Of a DNA stretch of 64,000 nt, positions 8,756 through 20,684 are shown piece by piece. The stretch lies in contig JACKFB010000002.1 of the NCBI GenBank assembly GCA_020632695.1, forward strand, positions 186,001 through 250,000, read 5' to 3'. Both the position numbers and the translations under genes were made by a program. A model generated the notes under the pieces. The model had not been told where the DNA came from. It did no database searches and worked only from the letters and a program-made list of their open reading frames with translations. Source of the stretch: Deltaproteobacteria bacterium. Lineage in GTDB: Bacteria; Myxococcota_A; UBA9042; PHBI01; JACKFB01. How positions within the stretch are numbered: position 1 is the stretch's first letter; the number at the start of each line of letters is the position of its first letter.

Positions 8756-10527
<1,772 letters not shown>

Positions 10528-10596
10528 GCTGCTTCTTCGGGTCCCCTCCCCGTCGGGCGCGGGCTCGACGCGGGCTCTCGGAGGCGGCGGGCCCGG

Positions 10597-13500
10597 TCAG
10601 GGGCAACCCGGCCCGGTCACCCACAGGCGCACATCGTCGAGGAGCACGCCGCCGCCCGAGTTGAACACCGCGTCGTCGGTGACGAACCGGAACGCGAAGC
10701 GGTGGGGCTGGCCGTCGGCCCAGGCGCTCGCATTCCAGGTGAAGGACTTCCAGACGCCGCCGGTGGCCAGCGCGGTGGCGTTCACGGTGCCCATGTCGAG
10801 GATGACGCCGTCCACGCTGACCTCGAGGCGGTCGCCGCCCGCCGGGGTGTCCAGGATGTCGCCCCAGACCGAGGCGCTCAGCCAGGCCGAGCTCGCCGTC
10901 GGGAACTCGATGAGCGGCGAGGTGGCGACGGCGTCGCAGCGACCCACGTCGTAGTCCCACGAGTCGACGTTGCCGGCGTAGAGGCAGCCGAAGCCCTGGT
11001 CGCAGCCCGCCGCGGTGAGCTCGGCGCTGACCGCGTCGCTGTCCACGCCGTGCCACGCGCACTCGGCGCTGGCGGTGGGGGCGGTCTGGAGCAGGAACCC
11101 GTTGGCCCGGGGGCCTGTCGCCGACCAGCTCTCGAAGGGCTCGCTGGCCACCGGGGCGTCCACGCCGCCGGGCGAATCGAGGCAGGTGGGCTCGCCGTCG
11201 GTGTCCTCGCTGCACCAGGCGAAATGGCAGCCGTCGCCGGGCAGATCGCAGAGGGTGGCCAGGGCGTTGGTGCAGGTGTTGCCCGCGCAGGAGTCGGCCG
11301 AGCAGGCGTAGCGGTCCTCGCAGTGGGCGTCGGTCTCGCAGCAGCTCGCCGGCCACTCGGCCCCGCCGCAGGTGCCGCCGCCCGACCGCCACAGGGCCGG
11401 CGCGCTGGCCAGGGTCCACAGCTCGCCCGCGCCGAGCGCGCGGGGGTAGACGCGGGTGTCGGCGAGGTCGCCGGCGAAGCGGAAGCCCTCCTTGCGAGCG
11501 CACAGGCGCACGGTGGGCTCCTCGGGCGTGAGCTGGCCGGGTAGCTCGAAGGTGTCCGTGCGCACCCCGTCGAGCCACAGCTCGAGGCGCCGGCCGTCCC
11601 AGGTACAGGCGCCGTGGTGCCAGGCGCCCGCGCTGACCCGGCCCGAGCCGTACCACGCCCACGAGCCGTCCAGGCGCAGCGCGCAGGAGAGCAGCCCGGC
11701 GTTCACGGCCAGCATGAAGGAGGTATCCTTCGAGACGACGACGCGGCTGGGCGCGCTGACGGCGGTGGCGCGCAGCCAGGTGGCGATGGTGAGGCCGCCG
11801 CTGCTGATCTCCAGGCTGGGGGCGCTCGCGACGTCGGCCTCGCCGGTGCCGTCGCAGTGGAGGTAGTGGCCGGTCGGGCCTCCGCTCTGCAGCGTCGTGG
11901 CGGCCGAGAGCGTCGCGTGGTTGCCGGAGCCCGACCGGTCCAGCGCCCGCGCCGTGGTCACCGCCGCGTGGTCGTAGGCCCACGCCGCCGCGGCCCCCGG
12001 CTGGCAGGTGGTGGTCGCCGGCGTGCACACGGTGAGGTCGTCGCAGGCCAGGCCGGCGACGGGCGAGGGGACGCACACCCACTCGCTCGGCGACACCGAG
12101 GCGCAGGCCGACTGGTTGCACGGGTCGGCCGCGGCGACGCAGCTCTGCGGGGTGCCCACGTCACACACGCCGCTCTTGCAGCGGTCGGGCGTGCAGCCGT
12201 CGTCGTCGGCGTTGCAGGCGCCGCCCTCGTTCTTCGGCGTGACGACGCACTTCGCCAGCCCGGTGTCCCAGACGGCGTCGGCGCAGGCCGAGGCCAGGCC
12301 GCTGCAGTCGGGGGACGGGCACTGGCAGACCAGCTCGAGGCAGGTGCCGGGCGCGCCGCAGATGTCCTCGGAGAAGCACGGGGTGCCGTCCTCGTACTCG
12401 TCGGGGATGCAGCCGAACACCGGGTCGCAGAAGGCGCCGGTGCAAGGGTTGCCGTCGTCGCAGGCGATCTCGTCGCCCACGCAGTCGCCGCCCGAGCAGT
12501 GGTCGCCGGTGGTGCAGACGCTCGCGTCGTCGCAAGCGGCGGCGTTGGGGGTGAAGGTGCAGCCCGAGGCGGGGTCGCAGGCGTCGTCGGTGCAGGGGTT
12601 GTCGTCGTCGCAGGGGATGGGCGCGCCCAGGCAGGCGCCGGTCTGGCAGGTGTCCTGGTCGGTGCAGGCGTCGCCGTCGTCGCAGGGCGCCACGTTGAAG
12701 GCGGTGGTGCAGCCCGAGGCGGGGTCGCAGGCGTCGTCCGTGCAGGGGTCGCTGTCGTCGCAGACGATGGGCGCGCCCGCGCAGGCGCCCCCGGCGCAGA
12801 GGTCGCCGCCGGTGCAGGCGTCCTGGTCGTCGCAGGGTGCTGTGTTGTCGCTGGTGACGCAGCCGGTCGCGGGCTCGCAGGCGTCGTCGGTGCAGGGGTT
12901 CTGGTCGTCGCAGACGATGGCGGTGCCCGCGCACGCGCCGGCCTGGCAGGTGTCGGACGCGGTGCAGGCGTCCTGGTCGTCGCAGGGCGCGGTATTGGGG
13001 GTGTGGGTGCAGCCGGTGGCCGGCTCGCAGGCGTCGTCGGTGCAGGGGTCGCCGTCGTCGCAGTCGGGGGCGGTTCCGGGCGTGCACACGCCGCCCTGGC
13101 AGGTCTCGACGCCGTTGCAGACGTCGTCGTCGGCGCAGGGCAGCGTGTCGGCCGGGCTCCAGGCGTCGGTGGCGACGGTGGGGTCGCAGGCCAGGCACGG
13201 CAGGGTGGGGTGCGGCGCGCCGGCGAGCAGGCAGGTCCCGTCGATGCGGCAGGCGCCGGCGACCAGGACGCAGCCGCCGGCGGGGCCGCAGGTCTCGCAG
13301 GGAGCGCAGCCGGAGCCGGCTCCCGTGCAGAAGCCCCCCTGGCAGAAGTCGTCGGTGGTGCAGGTCGCGCCGTCGTCGCAGGGCAGGGCGTCGTCGGGGG
13401 AGAAGGCCGCCTGGGAGACCTGGGGCGCGCAGCGCAGGCACGGGTTCTGCGGGTCGACGGTGCCGTCGGTCACGCAGGCGTCGTCGATGCGGCAGTACTC

Positions 13501-14946
13501 ATCGAAGAGCGCGCAGCCGCCGAGTCCGTCGCAGGCCTCGCAGCCGAGGCAGGTGTAGGCTTCGCCGCCGCAAGCGCCCGCGGCGTCGCAGGTGTCGCCG
13601 GAGGTGCACGGGTCCTCGTCGTCGCAGGCGGCGTCCGGGGTGATGGTGTGGACGCAGCCGAGCGCGGCGTCGCAGGTGTCGGCGGTGCAGGGGTCGCCGT
13701 CGTCGCAGTCGGTGGCGGCGCCCGGCGCGCAGGCGCCCGCCTGACACAGGTCGCCCGAGGTGCAGGCGTCCTGGTCGTCGCAGGGGGCGCTGTTGGGGGT
13801 GAAGGTGCAGCCGGTGGCCGGGTCGCAGGCGTCGTCGGTGCAGGGGTTGGCGTCGACGCAGGACGTGGCGGCTCCCGGCACGCAGTCGCCGGCCTCACAA
13901 GCGTCGCCGACGGTGCAGGCGTCGAGGTCGCTGCACGGGACGCCGTCGGGCAGGGTCTCGTCCACGCACAGGCCGGTCGCCGGGACGCAGCGGGGGCGCA
14001 CACACGGCGCCGACTCGGCCACCGGACACAGGACCACGCTCTGGGCGGCGACGCGGCACAGCCCGCCCTGGCAGGTGAGCGCGCCGTTGCAGAGGTCGTC
14101 GTCGTCGTAGGCCGCGCAGTCCGCGTCCAGGTCGCAGGGGCACTGGTCCGCGCCGGCGGTGCAGGTGCCGGCGTCGCACACGTCGCCCACGGTGCAGCCA
14201 TTGCCGTCGTTGCAGGGGATGTCGCTGAGCAGCAGCGCCCCGCAGGCGCCGGTCTGAGGCTCGCACACGGTGCGGAAGCAGTCGGTGTCACCGGAGGTGT
14301 CGCAGGTGACCCTCGTCGCCGGATCGTTGGTGCACAAGCCCTCGCGGCAGGTCAGGATGCCGTTGCACAGGTCGCCGTCGTCGTGCTGCACGCAGTCGGC
14401 GTCCGCCGCGCACGCGCAGGACGCGTCGGGCGTGCCCGCGCAGGCGCCGCCGGAGCACCGGTCGTCGTGGGTGCAGGTGTTCCCATCGCTGCAGGGCTCG
14501 GTGTTGTCGGGGTAGACGCAGCCCAGGTCGCGGTCGCAGACGTTGTCGGTGCAGGGGTTCCCGTCGCCGCAGGGCAGCGGCGGCCCCGGCGCGCACGCGC
14601 CTTCGATGCAGAGGTCGCCGTCGGTGCAGCGGTCGCCGTCGTCGCACGGCGTGAAGTCCTTCTTGGGGCCGACGACGCACTGGTGCGAGACCGCGTCGCA
14701 CACCGCCACCACGCAGGGCTGGTCGGCGACCCGCGCGGCGCACTCCGCGTTCGTGGTGCATCCGCCCGCGTCGACCTCGGCCCCCACCTCGGCCTCCGCC
14801 GCGTCGCCCGCGTCCGCCGCGACGACCTCACCGTCCCCCGCGTCGGGCCTCCCCTCGTCTCCGGCCGAGACGATCGATCCGTCGCTCCCGCACGCCATCG
14901 CCCCCGCAACCAGCGCGCAAACGACCCCCCATCCCGACCTGCCCAT
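10597..14946 (-). CDS. Giant Cys-rich repeat lipoprotein with LamG-like domain
   Basis: This 1449-residue lipoprotein has a signal peptide with lipobox GAMAC (Cys19) and an acidic spacer. About 900 residues of tandem Cys repeats follow (pattern CDDGDPCTDDACDPATGC..., often with Asn/Asp at fixed places). Around residues 985-1185 lies a concanavalin/LamG-3-like domain (RSGSGNHATL, GLTIATWLRA, AWHHGACTWDGRRLELWLDG, FAGDLADTRVYPRAL). The C-terminal 260 residues have further Cys and a beta-sandwich-like stretch ending VLLDDVRLWV. The Cys/Asp repeats are typical of Myxococcota surface proteins and probably bind calcium and form disulfide ladders. A carbohydrate-binding or adhesive surface role is inferred. 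The ATG start is favoured over an adjacent GTG because GGGAG lies just upstream. Confidence 0.88.
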   Translation of the reverse strand: MGRSGWGVVCALVAGAMACGSDGSIVSAGDEGRPDAGDGEVVAADAGDAAEAEVGAEVDAGGCTTNAECAARVADQPCVVAVCDAVSHQCVVGPKKDFTPCDDGDRCTDGDLCIEGACAPGPPLPCGDGNPCTDNVCDRDLGCVYPDNTEPCSDGNTCTHDDRCSGGACAGTPDASCACAADADCVQHDDGDLCNGILTCREGLCTNDPATRVTCDTSGDTDCFRTVCEPQTGACGALLLSDIPCNDGNGCTVGDVCDAGTCTAGADQCPCDLDADCAAYDDDDLCNGALTCQGGLCRVAAQSVVLCPVAESAPCVRPRCVPATGLCVDETLPDGVPCSDLDACTVGDACEAGDCVPGAATSCVDANPCTDDACDPATGCTFTPNSAPCDDQDACTSGDLCQAGACAPGAATDCDDGDPCTADTCDAALGCVHTITPDAACDDEDPCTSGDTCDAAGACGGEAYTCLGCEACDGLGGCALFDEYCRIDDACVTDGTVDPQNPCLRCAPQVSQAAFSPDDALPCDDGATCTTDDFCQGGFCTGAGSGCAPCETCGPAGGCVLVAGACRIDGTCLLAGAPHPTLPCLACDPTVATDAWSPADTLPCADDDVCNGVETCQGGVCTPGTAPDCDDGDPCTDDACEPATGCTHTPNTAPCDDQDACTASDTCQAGACAGTAIVCDDQNPCTDDACEPATGCVTSDNTAPCDDQDACTGGDLCAGGACAGAPIVCDDSDPCTDDACDPASGCTTAFNVAPCDDGDACTDQDTCQTGACLGAPIPCDDDNPCTDDACDPASGCTFTPNAAACDDASVCTTGDHCSGGDCVGDEIACDDGNPCTGAFCDPVFGCIPDEYEDGTPCFSEDICGAPGTCLELVCQCPSPDCSGLASACADAVWDTGLAKCVVTPKNEGGACNADDDGCTPDRCKSGVCDVGTPQSCVAAADPCNQSACASVSPSEWVCVPSPVAGLACDDLTVCTPATTTCQPGAAAAWAYDHAAVTTARALDRSGSGNHATLSAATTLQSGGPTGHYLHCDGTGEADVASAPSLEISSGGLTIATWLRATAVSAPSRVVVSKDTSFMLAVNAGLLSCALRLDGSWAWYGSGRVSAGAWHHGACTWDGRRLELWLDGVRTDTFELPGQLTPEEPTVRLCARKEGFRFAGDLADTRVYPRALGAGELWTLASAPALWRSGGGTCGGAEWPASCCETDAHCEDRYACSADSCAGNTCTNALATLCDLPGDGCHFAWCSEDTDGEPTCLDSPGGVDAPVASEPFESWSATGPRANGFLLQTAPTASAECAWHGVDSDAVSAELTAAGCDQGFGCLYAGNVDSWDYDVGRCDAVATSPLIEFPTASSAWLSASVWGDILDTPAGGDRLEVSVDGVILDMGTVNATALATGGVWKSFTWNASAWADGQPHRFAFRFVTDDAVFNSGGGVLLDDVRLWVTGPGCP
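12340..14690 (-). repeat. Cys-rich tandem repeat array
   Basis: Repeats of about 20-45 codons share the core C-D-D-x-x-x-C-T-x-D-x-C-x-x-x-x-G-C. Neighbouring copies around 12540-13060 and 13600-13860 are nearly identical at DNA level (for example GCAGGCGTCGTCGGTGCAGG recurs), a sign of recent expansion or gene conversion inside the array. Confidence 0.8.
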
Positions 14947-15280
14947 CACGCTCCCGAGTCCCGGATTCCCGCCCCGCCATGATCCGCCCGAACCCCCACG
15001 AGATCAAGGCGGCGCGCCTGGACGTCCCGGGAGTCGCCAGCGGTGTGACGAGGCCCCGAGCGCCCGCCGCCCCAGAACGGCGTGGCGGGACGGGGCGGGT
15101 GGGGCATTGTGCCGCTGGCGGGGTTTGCGGGTGCGTAGGGCGGTCGCCCTGACGAAACGCAATGGCTTCTGCGGCGGGGGTCGCGGGGTTCGCTGCGGCG
15201 CGGGCGGTGGCATGGGGTCTGCACTGCCAGGCGGGGCGTGCGGCGAGGTGCGGCGCGCTTTCCCGGACGTGGAGACCCTC
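14947..15280. other. Divergent intergenic region
   Basis: These 334 bases separate the Cys-rich lipoprotein gene from the envelope protein gene. No gene or clear promoter pair was found. A small hairpin, AGGGC-GGTC-GCCCT at 15137-15150, is the only structure that stands out. Confidence 0.5.
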
Positions 15281-15874
15281 ATGAACAAGACGCTCGGCTT
15301 CCTTGCGGCGCTCGCCGCGGCGACGGCGATGGCCGCCGCGCCTGCGGAGGCGACCCCGCGCGACGAGGTGATGTTCCTCACGTTGGATGGCGGCGTGCCG
15401 ATCCCCGTCAGCCACCCGGTGCGCGACGCGCTGGACCCCGGCTTCGTGGGTGGGGCGGGGCTCTATCACACCTGGGCGCCGGCCTTCGCCGCCGGGCTCC
15501 GCGCTCATGGCGGCTTCTTCGCCGGGCAGGGCCGGCACCACGACGCCAGCGGCTTCGGCCTGTTCAGCGTGGCGCTGCGCGTGCGCCCCTTCGCGGCGCG
15601 AGCCGACGTCCGCCGGGCCACCGGTCCCTGGTTCGAGGGCGGGATGGGGCTCGGCCTGCTGGACGTGCCCGGCGACGGCGCGGACGCGCGCTTCACCCTG
15701 GAGGGCGCCACCGGCTGGGGCTTCCCGCTGGGGCGGGTGGGGCTCTCACCCTTCTTCCGGGTGATGCACTTCGTCGACCTCCACCACGACGACGTCGTGG
15801 CCGTGGTCTTCGGCGCCGAGGTCAACATCTTCGACCGCCGCATCGACCGCGCCCTGGCGCTGCCGGGGGACTAG
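15281..15874 (+). CDS. Small outer-membrane-barrel-like envelope protein
   Basis: A 197-residue protein with a signal peptide (MNKTLGFLAALAAATAMAAA, cut near AEA-TP). The mature part has alternating hydrophobic and polar residues, many Gly and aromatic residues and amphipathic strands: GAGLYHTWAPAFAAGLRAHG, FGLFSVALRVRPF, PWFEGGMGLGLLDV. This suggests a small eight-strand beta-barrel or a related outer-membrane protein. The ATG is preceded by GGAGA. No catalytic motif is seen and no partner gene is adjacent. A role is not assignable. Confidence 0.65.
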   Translation: MNKTLGFLAALAAATAMAAAPAEATPRDEVMFLTLDGGVPIPVSHPVRDALDPGFVGGAGLYHTWAPAFAAGLRAHGGFFAGQGRHHDASGFGLFSVALRVRPFAARADVRRATGPWFEGGMGLGLLDVPGDGADARFTLEGATGWGFPLGRVGLSPFFRVMHFVDLHHDDVVAVVFGAEVNIFDRRIDRALALPGD

Positions 15875-16030
15875 CTCGCGATCGGCCTGGCCGCGATGGA
15901 CATCGCGCTGCATCGGCGTCATGCAAGGTGGATGAGAACGACCCTGGACAGCCACGACGAGCTGCTCATCGAGGCACGCCGACGACCCGCTGACGCCGCC
16001 CGGCGTACGGCCACCCCCGCGGGGCCGCGT

Positions 16031-16681
16031 TCAGGGCGGCGGCAGCGCGGGGTCGTCGCCCAGCACCGCGTCGAGGCCCTCGATCCTCGCGAGCAGCTCC
16101 GCGACGCGCTCGCGGGTGTCGCCGTCGGGGCCGCCTGAGAGCCGCACCACCTCGGCCTGGGTGCGGAGCTGGGCGAGCAGCTCGGCCACCGCGTCCAGCT
16201 CCCGCGCGAAGCGGTCGCGCAGTGCGCTCAGGCGCAGCAGGTTCTGGATGCGCCCCTCGACGGCGTCCAGGGCCAGGCGATCGCCGCCGCGTTGCAGCTC
16301 CGCGCGGCGGCGCTGCGCCCTCTCGAGGCTGAAGTCCGGTTGCGCGAGCAGGCCGTCGATGTCGGCGACCCGGGCGGCAGCCTCCCGCAGCCGGACGCCC
16401 AGCGCGCGGGCCACCTCGGCGTCGGGGAGCAGCTTCCCCAGCGGCGTCGCGGCGGCGCGGCGGACCGCGTCGAGGAAGGCCGACTCGACCGCGGAGACGT
16501 CCGCGTCGGGCGCCGGCTCGCGAGCCCGCATCAGGGCGAAGGGCATGATGAGGGGCCACAGCAGCAGCGCGAGACCCGCGTCGATGGCCCTCGGTCCCGG
16601 GGCGCCCGCGCGGCTCGCCAGGGCGACGGCGCAGCCGAGCCCGACCAGCAAGTAGATGACCGCGAGCTCGAGGGGCCTCAT
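16031..16681 (-). CDS. Membrane-anchored coiled-coil protein
   Basis: A 216-residue protein with two N-terminal hydrophobic segments (about 5-22 and 36-52, ending PLIMPFALM) followed by a long charged helical region rich in Arg, Glu, Ala and Leu (about 60-205) that should form a coiled coil, and a Pro tail. The start ATG overlaps the end of the upstream membrane-protein gene by four bases (ATGA). It is the last gene of a three-gene membrane cluster divergent from a two-component system. No known domain was recognised. Confidence 0.7.
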   Translation of the reverse strand: MRPLELAVIYLLVGLGCAVALASRAGAPGPRAIDAGLALLLWPLIMPFALMRAREPAPDADVSAVESAFLDAVRRAAATPLGKLLPDAEVARALGVRLREAAARVADIDGLLAQPDFSLERAQRRRAELQRGGDRLALDAVEGRIQNLLRLSALRDRFARELDAVAELLAQLRTQAEVVRLSGGPDGDTRERVAELLARIEGLDAVLGDDPALPPP

Positions 16682-17493
16682 CGGAATCCTCCGAGGATCG
16701 TCGACCCGGGGCGAGGCCGCAGCGCGGGAGCGGGGACGACGCGCTCGGTGGGTGCCTGCTCGCGCGACAGCCTGCCGCTGGCGGTGGCCTGGGTGCCGAG
16801 GACGGCGCCGAAGAAGCTGCCCTCGATGCCGCGGACGAAGACCACCTCGGGCGTGCGCGGCCGCACCAGCCACGGGCGGAGCGTCCAGCTCATACGCGCG
16901 CCGACCAGGCAGAAGATCGCGACGAAGGCCACGCCCACCAACCGCTGTCGGCCACGCATGGCGGCGCGCAGCCCCCGGAGCAGGAGCCCCAAGCCGCCCG
17001 CGCCCGATACCGCGCACAGCGCCACGGTCAGCAGCACCAGGTCGTGGTACTGGACGTCGAAGATGGTCGCGAGGAGCAGGAGCGGAGACAGCGCGGCGGC
17101 GAGCAGCGTGCCGAGGGCCAGCGCGCCGAGGACGATCAGGAGATCCTGGCGGCGATCGGCGGAGCCGTCCGCGACCTGGCGCAGGGCGCTGAGCGCCGGG
17201 GCAGAGAGCGCTGCGGTGAACAGCACGACCAGCGGGAGCTTGAGCGCTGCGTAGGGGATCTGGAGGCCGCCGCGCACCAGCCCCAAGACGGCGCCCAGCA
17301 CGGCGCCGGAGGCCAGCACCGTGAGCGTCAGGGCGCGGGCGAGGTCGGCGTGGCGGCGACGGTCGGCCAGCGCGGCAAGGAAGGAGGACCGGTCGCGCAG
17401 CAAGGCGTCGATGACGCCGGCCATGGAGCCAGCGGCCACCGGCGCGGGGGCGCCGAGGGGGTGGGGGAGATCGGGATGGGGAATGGCGGTCAT
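16678..17493 (-). CDS. Multipass membrane protein of unknown function
   Basis: A 271-residue protein with about five or six hydrophobic segments (for example LTLTVLASGAVLGAVLGLV, LPLVVLFTAALSAPAL, LIVLGALALGTLLAAALSPL, LVLLTVALCAVSG, VGVAFVAIFCLVG). The N-terminus is polar and Pro-rich, and LLRDRSSFLAALADRRR precedes the first helix. The layout resembles the family of small myxobacterial integral membrane proteins that share a polar start and a LxGxxLGxxxGG first helix. Its homology to the neighbouring 175-aa protein was not established. It lies 15 bases after that gene and overlaps the next one, so the three are one operon. Function unknown. Confidence 0.75.
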   Translation of the reverse strand: MTAIPHPDLPHPLGAPAPVAAGSMAGVIDALLRDRSSFLAALADRRRHADLARALTLTVLASGAVLGAVLGLVRGGLQIPYAALKLPLVVLFTAALSAPALSALRQVADGSADRRQDLLIVLGALALGTLLAAALSPLLLLATIFDVQYHDLVLLTVALCAVSGAGGLGLLLRGLRAAMRGRQRLVGVAFVAIFCLVGARMSWTLRPWLVRPRTPEVVFVRGIEGSFFGAVLGTQATASGRLSREQAPTERVVPAPALRPRPGSTILGGFR

Positions 17494-17508
17494 GGCGAGG
17501 TCCTCCGT

Positions 17509-18036
17509 TCAGCCGAAGAGCAGGGGGATGAAGAAGCGCCAGCCGATGGCGAGCGTGATGCAGGACCAGGTGGCGAAGAGCAGGAAGCCGGCGAGCTGGC
17601 GGGGGCCAAACGGGCCGGCGTCGCGAGGCGCCAGGCGGCCGTACATGGCGCGCAGGGCGAAGAACGCAGCGCCGAGCAGGGCCAGATGGGCATGGAGGCC
17701 GGTCTCGAACCGGTGCGTCGACGTGGCGACCAGGAAGGCCAGCGCCGGGGTGAAGGCCAGCATGAGGCGGCCGAGGTCGGCGAGGGCCAGGCCGGCGGCG
17801 CGGGCGACCTCGCGCAGCGGGGGGGCCACGCCGATGAAGGCGCTGCCGATGTAGAGCGCGGGCAGCATCAGGCAGGCCACGGCGGCGATGAGGAGCGGCA
17901 GGCCGAGGCCTATCCAGGCGGCGACGGCGAGCCCGTCGTGCATCGCGACGGTCGCTCCGGCCAGGGCAGGACCGGCGGCGGCGAGGGCCGCCAGGCGCAG
18001 CGGCGCGGTGGGGGGCGGGAGAGCGCGAGCGGACAT
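17509..18036 (-). CDS. Small multipass membrane protein
   Basis: A 175-residue protein with four to five predicted membrane segments (LRLAALAAAGPALAGATVAM, AAWIGLGLPLLIAAVACLML, a segment near LMLAFTPALAFLVA, LALLGAAFFALRAMYG, and FLLFATWSCITLAIGWRFFI). A GGAGG Shine-Dalgarno lies five bases before the ATG. It is the first gene of a three-gene membrane cluster and is divergent from a response regulator gene 168 bases away, so the cluster is a reasonable candidate target of that regulator. I recognise no family. Confidence 0.75.
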   Translation of the reverse strand: MSARALPPPTAPLRLAALAAAGPALAGATVAMHDGLAVAAWIGLGLPLLIAAVACLMLPALYIGSAFIGVAPPLREVARAAGLALADLGRLMLAFTPALAFLVATSTHRFETGLHAHLALLGAAFFALRAMYGRLAPRDAGPFGPRQLAGFLLFATWSCITLAIGWRFFIPLLFG

Positions 18037-18204
18037 GAGGGCCTCCAGACATGGTGAGTGGGCAAGTACGAAGCCGAGGATGAACTCCGGTTCTTGCGTG
18101 CGTTGGGCGGACTGGAGGAGGAGTCGGGGCGGGATCATGGCAAAGCCGTGCAAGCGCCCCGGGGGGCGCGCGCGGGTGGTATCTGTGGGGGCAGGAGGTG
18201 CGCG

Positions 18205-18878
<674 letters not shown>

Positions 18879-18885
<7 letters not shown>

Positions 18886-20468
18886 CGGCTCCCGAGCGAC
18901 CCGCGCCGCGACGCGGCCCCTCCATTCGTCGGCTGCTGCTGGGCGTCGGCGCCTTCGTGCTGCTGGTGCCGGTGTTGGCGGTCACGCTGCTGCGCATCTA
19001 CGAGACCCACCTCGTCGAGCAGACCGAGGGCAGGCTCATCGGTGAGGCCGTGCTCATCGGCGAGGCCTTCCGAGACGCGTGGTGGGCCGCCTCGGGCCTC
19101 GGAGATGTCGACGCACTCTCGCCCGCGCCGCCGGGGCATTCAGGCGACGAGCTCTATCCGATCGAGCCGATGCTGTCGGACGCGGTCGGCCGCCTGCCGC
19201 CCGAGCTGCCGGAGTCCGCGATCCGTGGCGAGCGCTCCGGCGCCGCCTGGCTGGCCGGTCGCGCCATCGCGCCCGCGCTGGACAGGGCCAGGCGGTTCAA
19301 CCTCTCGGGCGCCCGGGTGCTGGACGAGCGCGGCTGCATCGTGGCCAGCACGGGGGGCGACGTCGGCCGCTGCCTCGACACCCTGCCCGAGGTCCGCGAC
19401 GCCCTGGCCGGCCGCTACCGCGCCGTGATGCGCGAGCGCGAGACCGACTCGCCCACGCCGCCGCTCGGGAGCATCAGCCGGCGCGGCAGCGTCCGGGTGT
19501 CGGTGGCCGTGCCGCTCTTTTCAGGCGGCCGCGTCTTCGGAGTCGTGCGCATGACGCGCACCAGCCTGGACCCGGTCGAGTCGCTATGGCGCCACCGGGG
19601 GATCTTCCTGCTGGCGCTCTCGGCCTGCCTCATCCTGACCGCCGCGGTCACGCTCTACCTGTCGCGGCGCATCGCGCGGCCCATCGAGCAGATGGCCGTC
19701 GCCGCTGAGGCCGTCGCCGCCGGTCGCCCGCGCGCACCCTTCGCCGCGCTCGGCACGGTGCCGGACGAGGTCGCCCGCCTCAGCGAGAGCCTCGACCGCA
19801 TGACTGATCAGCTCACCGAACGCGCCGCCTACATCTCGCAGTTTGCTTCGAACGCCAGTCACGAACTGAAGACGCCCATCGCCGCGATCCGTGGGGCCAC
19901 CGAGCTGCTGCGTGACGACTGGGAGGGGATGGACGAGGCGCAGCGGAGCCGCTTCCTCGCCCACATCGACGCCGACGCCGAGCGGATGGAGCGTCTGGTC
20001 TCCGGGTTGCTGGCGCTCGCGCGCATCGAGCACGCCGGCGAGGCGACCCCGACCGGGACGCCGCTGGCGCCGCTCCTCCGGGCGCTGGCGGCGGACTACG
20101 AGGGCCTGGTCACGCTGGGCGCGCTCGACGAGCGCCTGGTCGTCGCCGCGACCGCGGATCACCTGGAGGCGGCGCTGCGCAACCTGCTCGACAACGCCGC
20201 GCACCACGGGGGCGGCGCGCCGGTCCGGGTCGAGGTCGCGTGTCGGGGCGGCTCCGCGCTCGTCGACGTCATCGACGCCGGGCCGGGCATCGCGCCAGCC
20301 CACCGCGACCGCGTCTTCGACCGGTTCTTCACCACGCGCCGCGACGAGGGCGGCACCGGGCTGGGCCTCTCCGTCGTGCGCGCCATCGCGCGTCGTCACG
20401 GCGGCGAGATCAGCGTCGAGAGCGCGCCCGGGCGCACGGTCTTCACCCTGCGCCTTCCCCTCGCCTGA
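18879..20468 (+). CDS. Membrane sensor histidine kinase
   Basis: A 529-residue kinase with TM1 at about 18-38, a periplasmic sensor of about 200 residues (contains CIVASTGGDVGRC, so possibly a disulfide), TM2 at about 241-262, a HAMP linker, the H-box SNASHELKTP with His328, an N-box LRNLLDNAAHHG, and G boxes DAGPGIAP and GGTGLGLSVV. The sensor layout resembles CreC/BaeS-type kinases, but the signal is unknown. It starts at a GTG inside the end of the response regulator gene, so the two are co-translated. The pair faces away from a three-gene membrane cluster. Confidence 0.95.
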
Positions 20469-20684
20469 GGCGCGGGTCGCGAGCGCCCGACGCGCCAGGC
20501 GTCGGCTCGAGGCCGGAGTCGCCGCGCGGGCGCTCGAGCGGCCCGCTCACGGATCGGTCCTGGGCGCCGGCGAAGCGAGCCTCGCGTGCCCGTGGGCCTC
20601 CTCGTCGGCGACGCGGCTCGGGCGTGGCGCCGTGGGGGTGCGGTCGCTATGCTCCGCGCGCCGCGTGGCGGCGGGAGGTGAGCG

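Noticed and set aside
11614..14982. Very long plus-strand open frame opposite the Cys-rich lipoprotein gene
   Set aside because: Its translation is Ala/Gly/Val/Arg low complexity without domains, as expected from the complement of the Cys/Asp repeat in GC-rich DNA.
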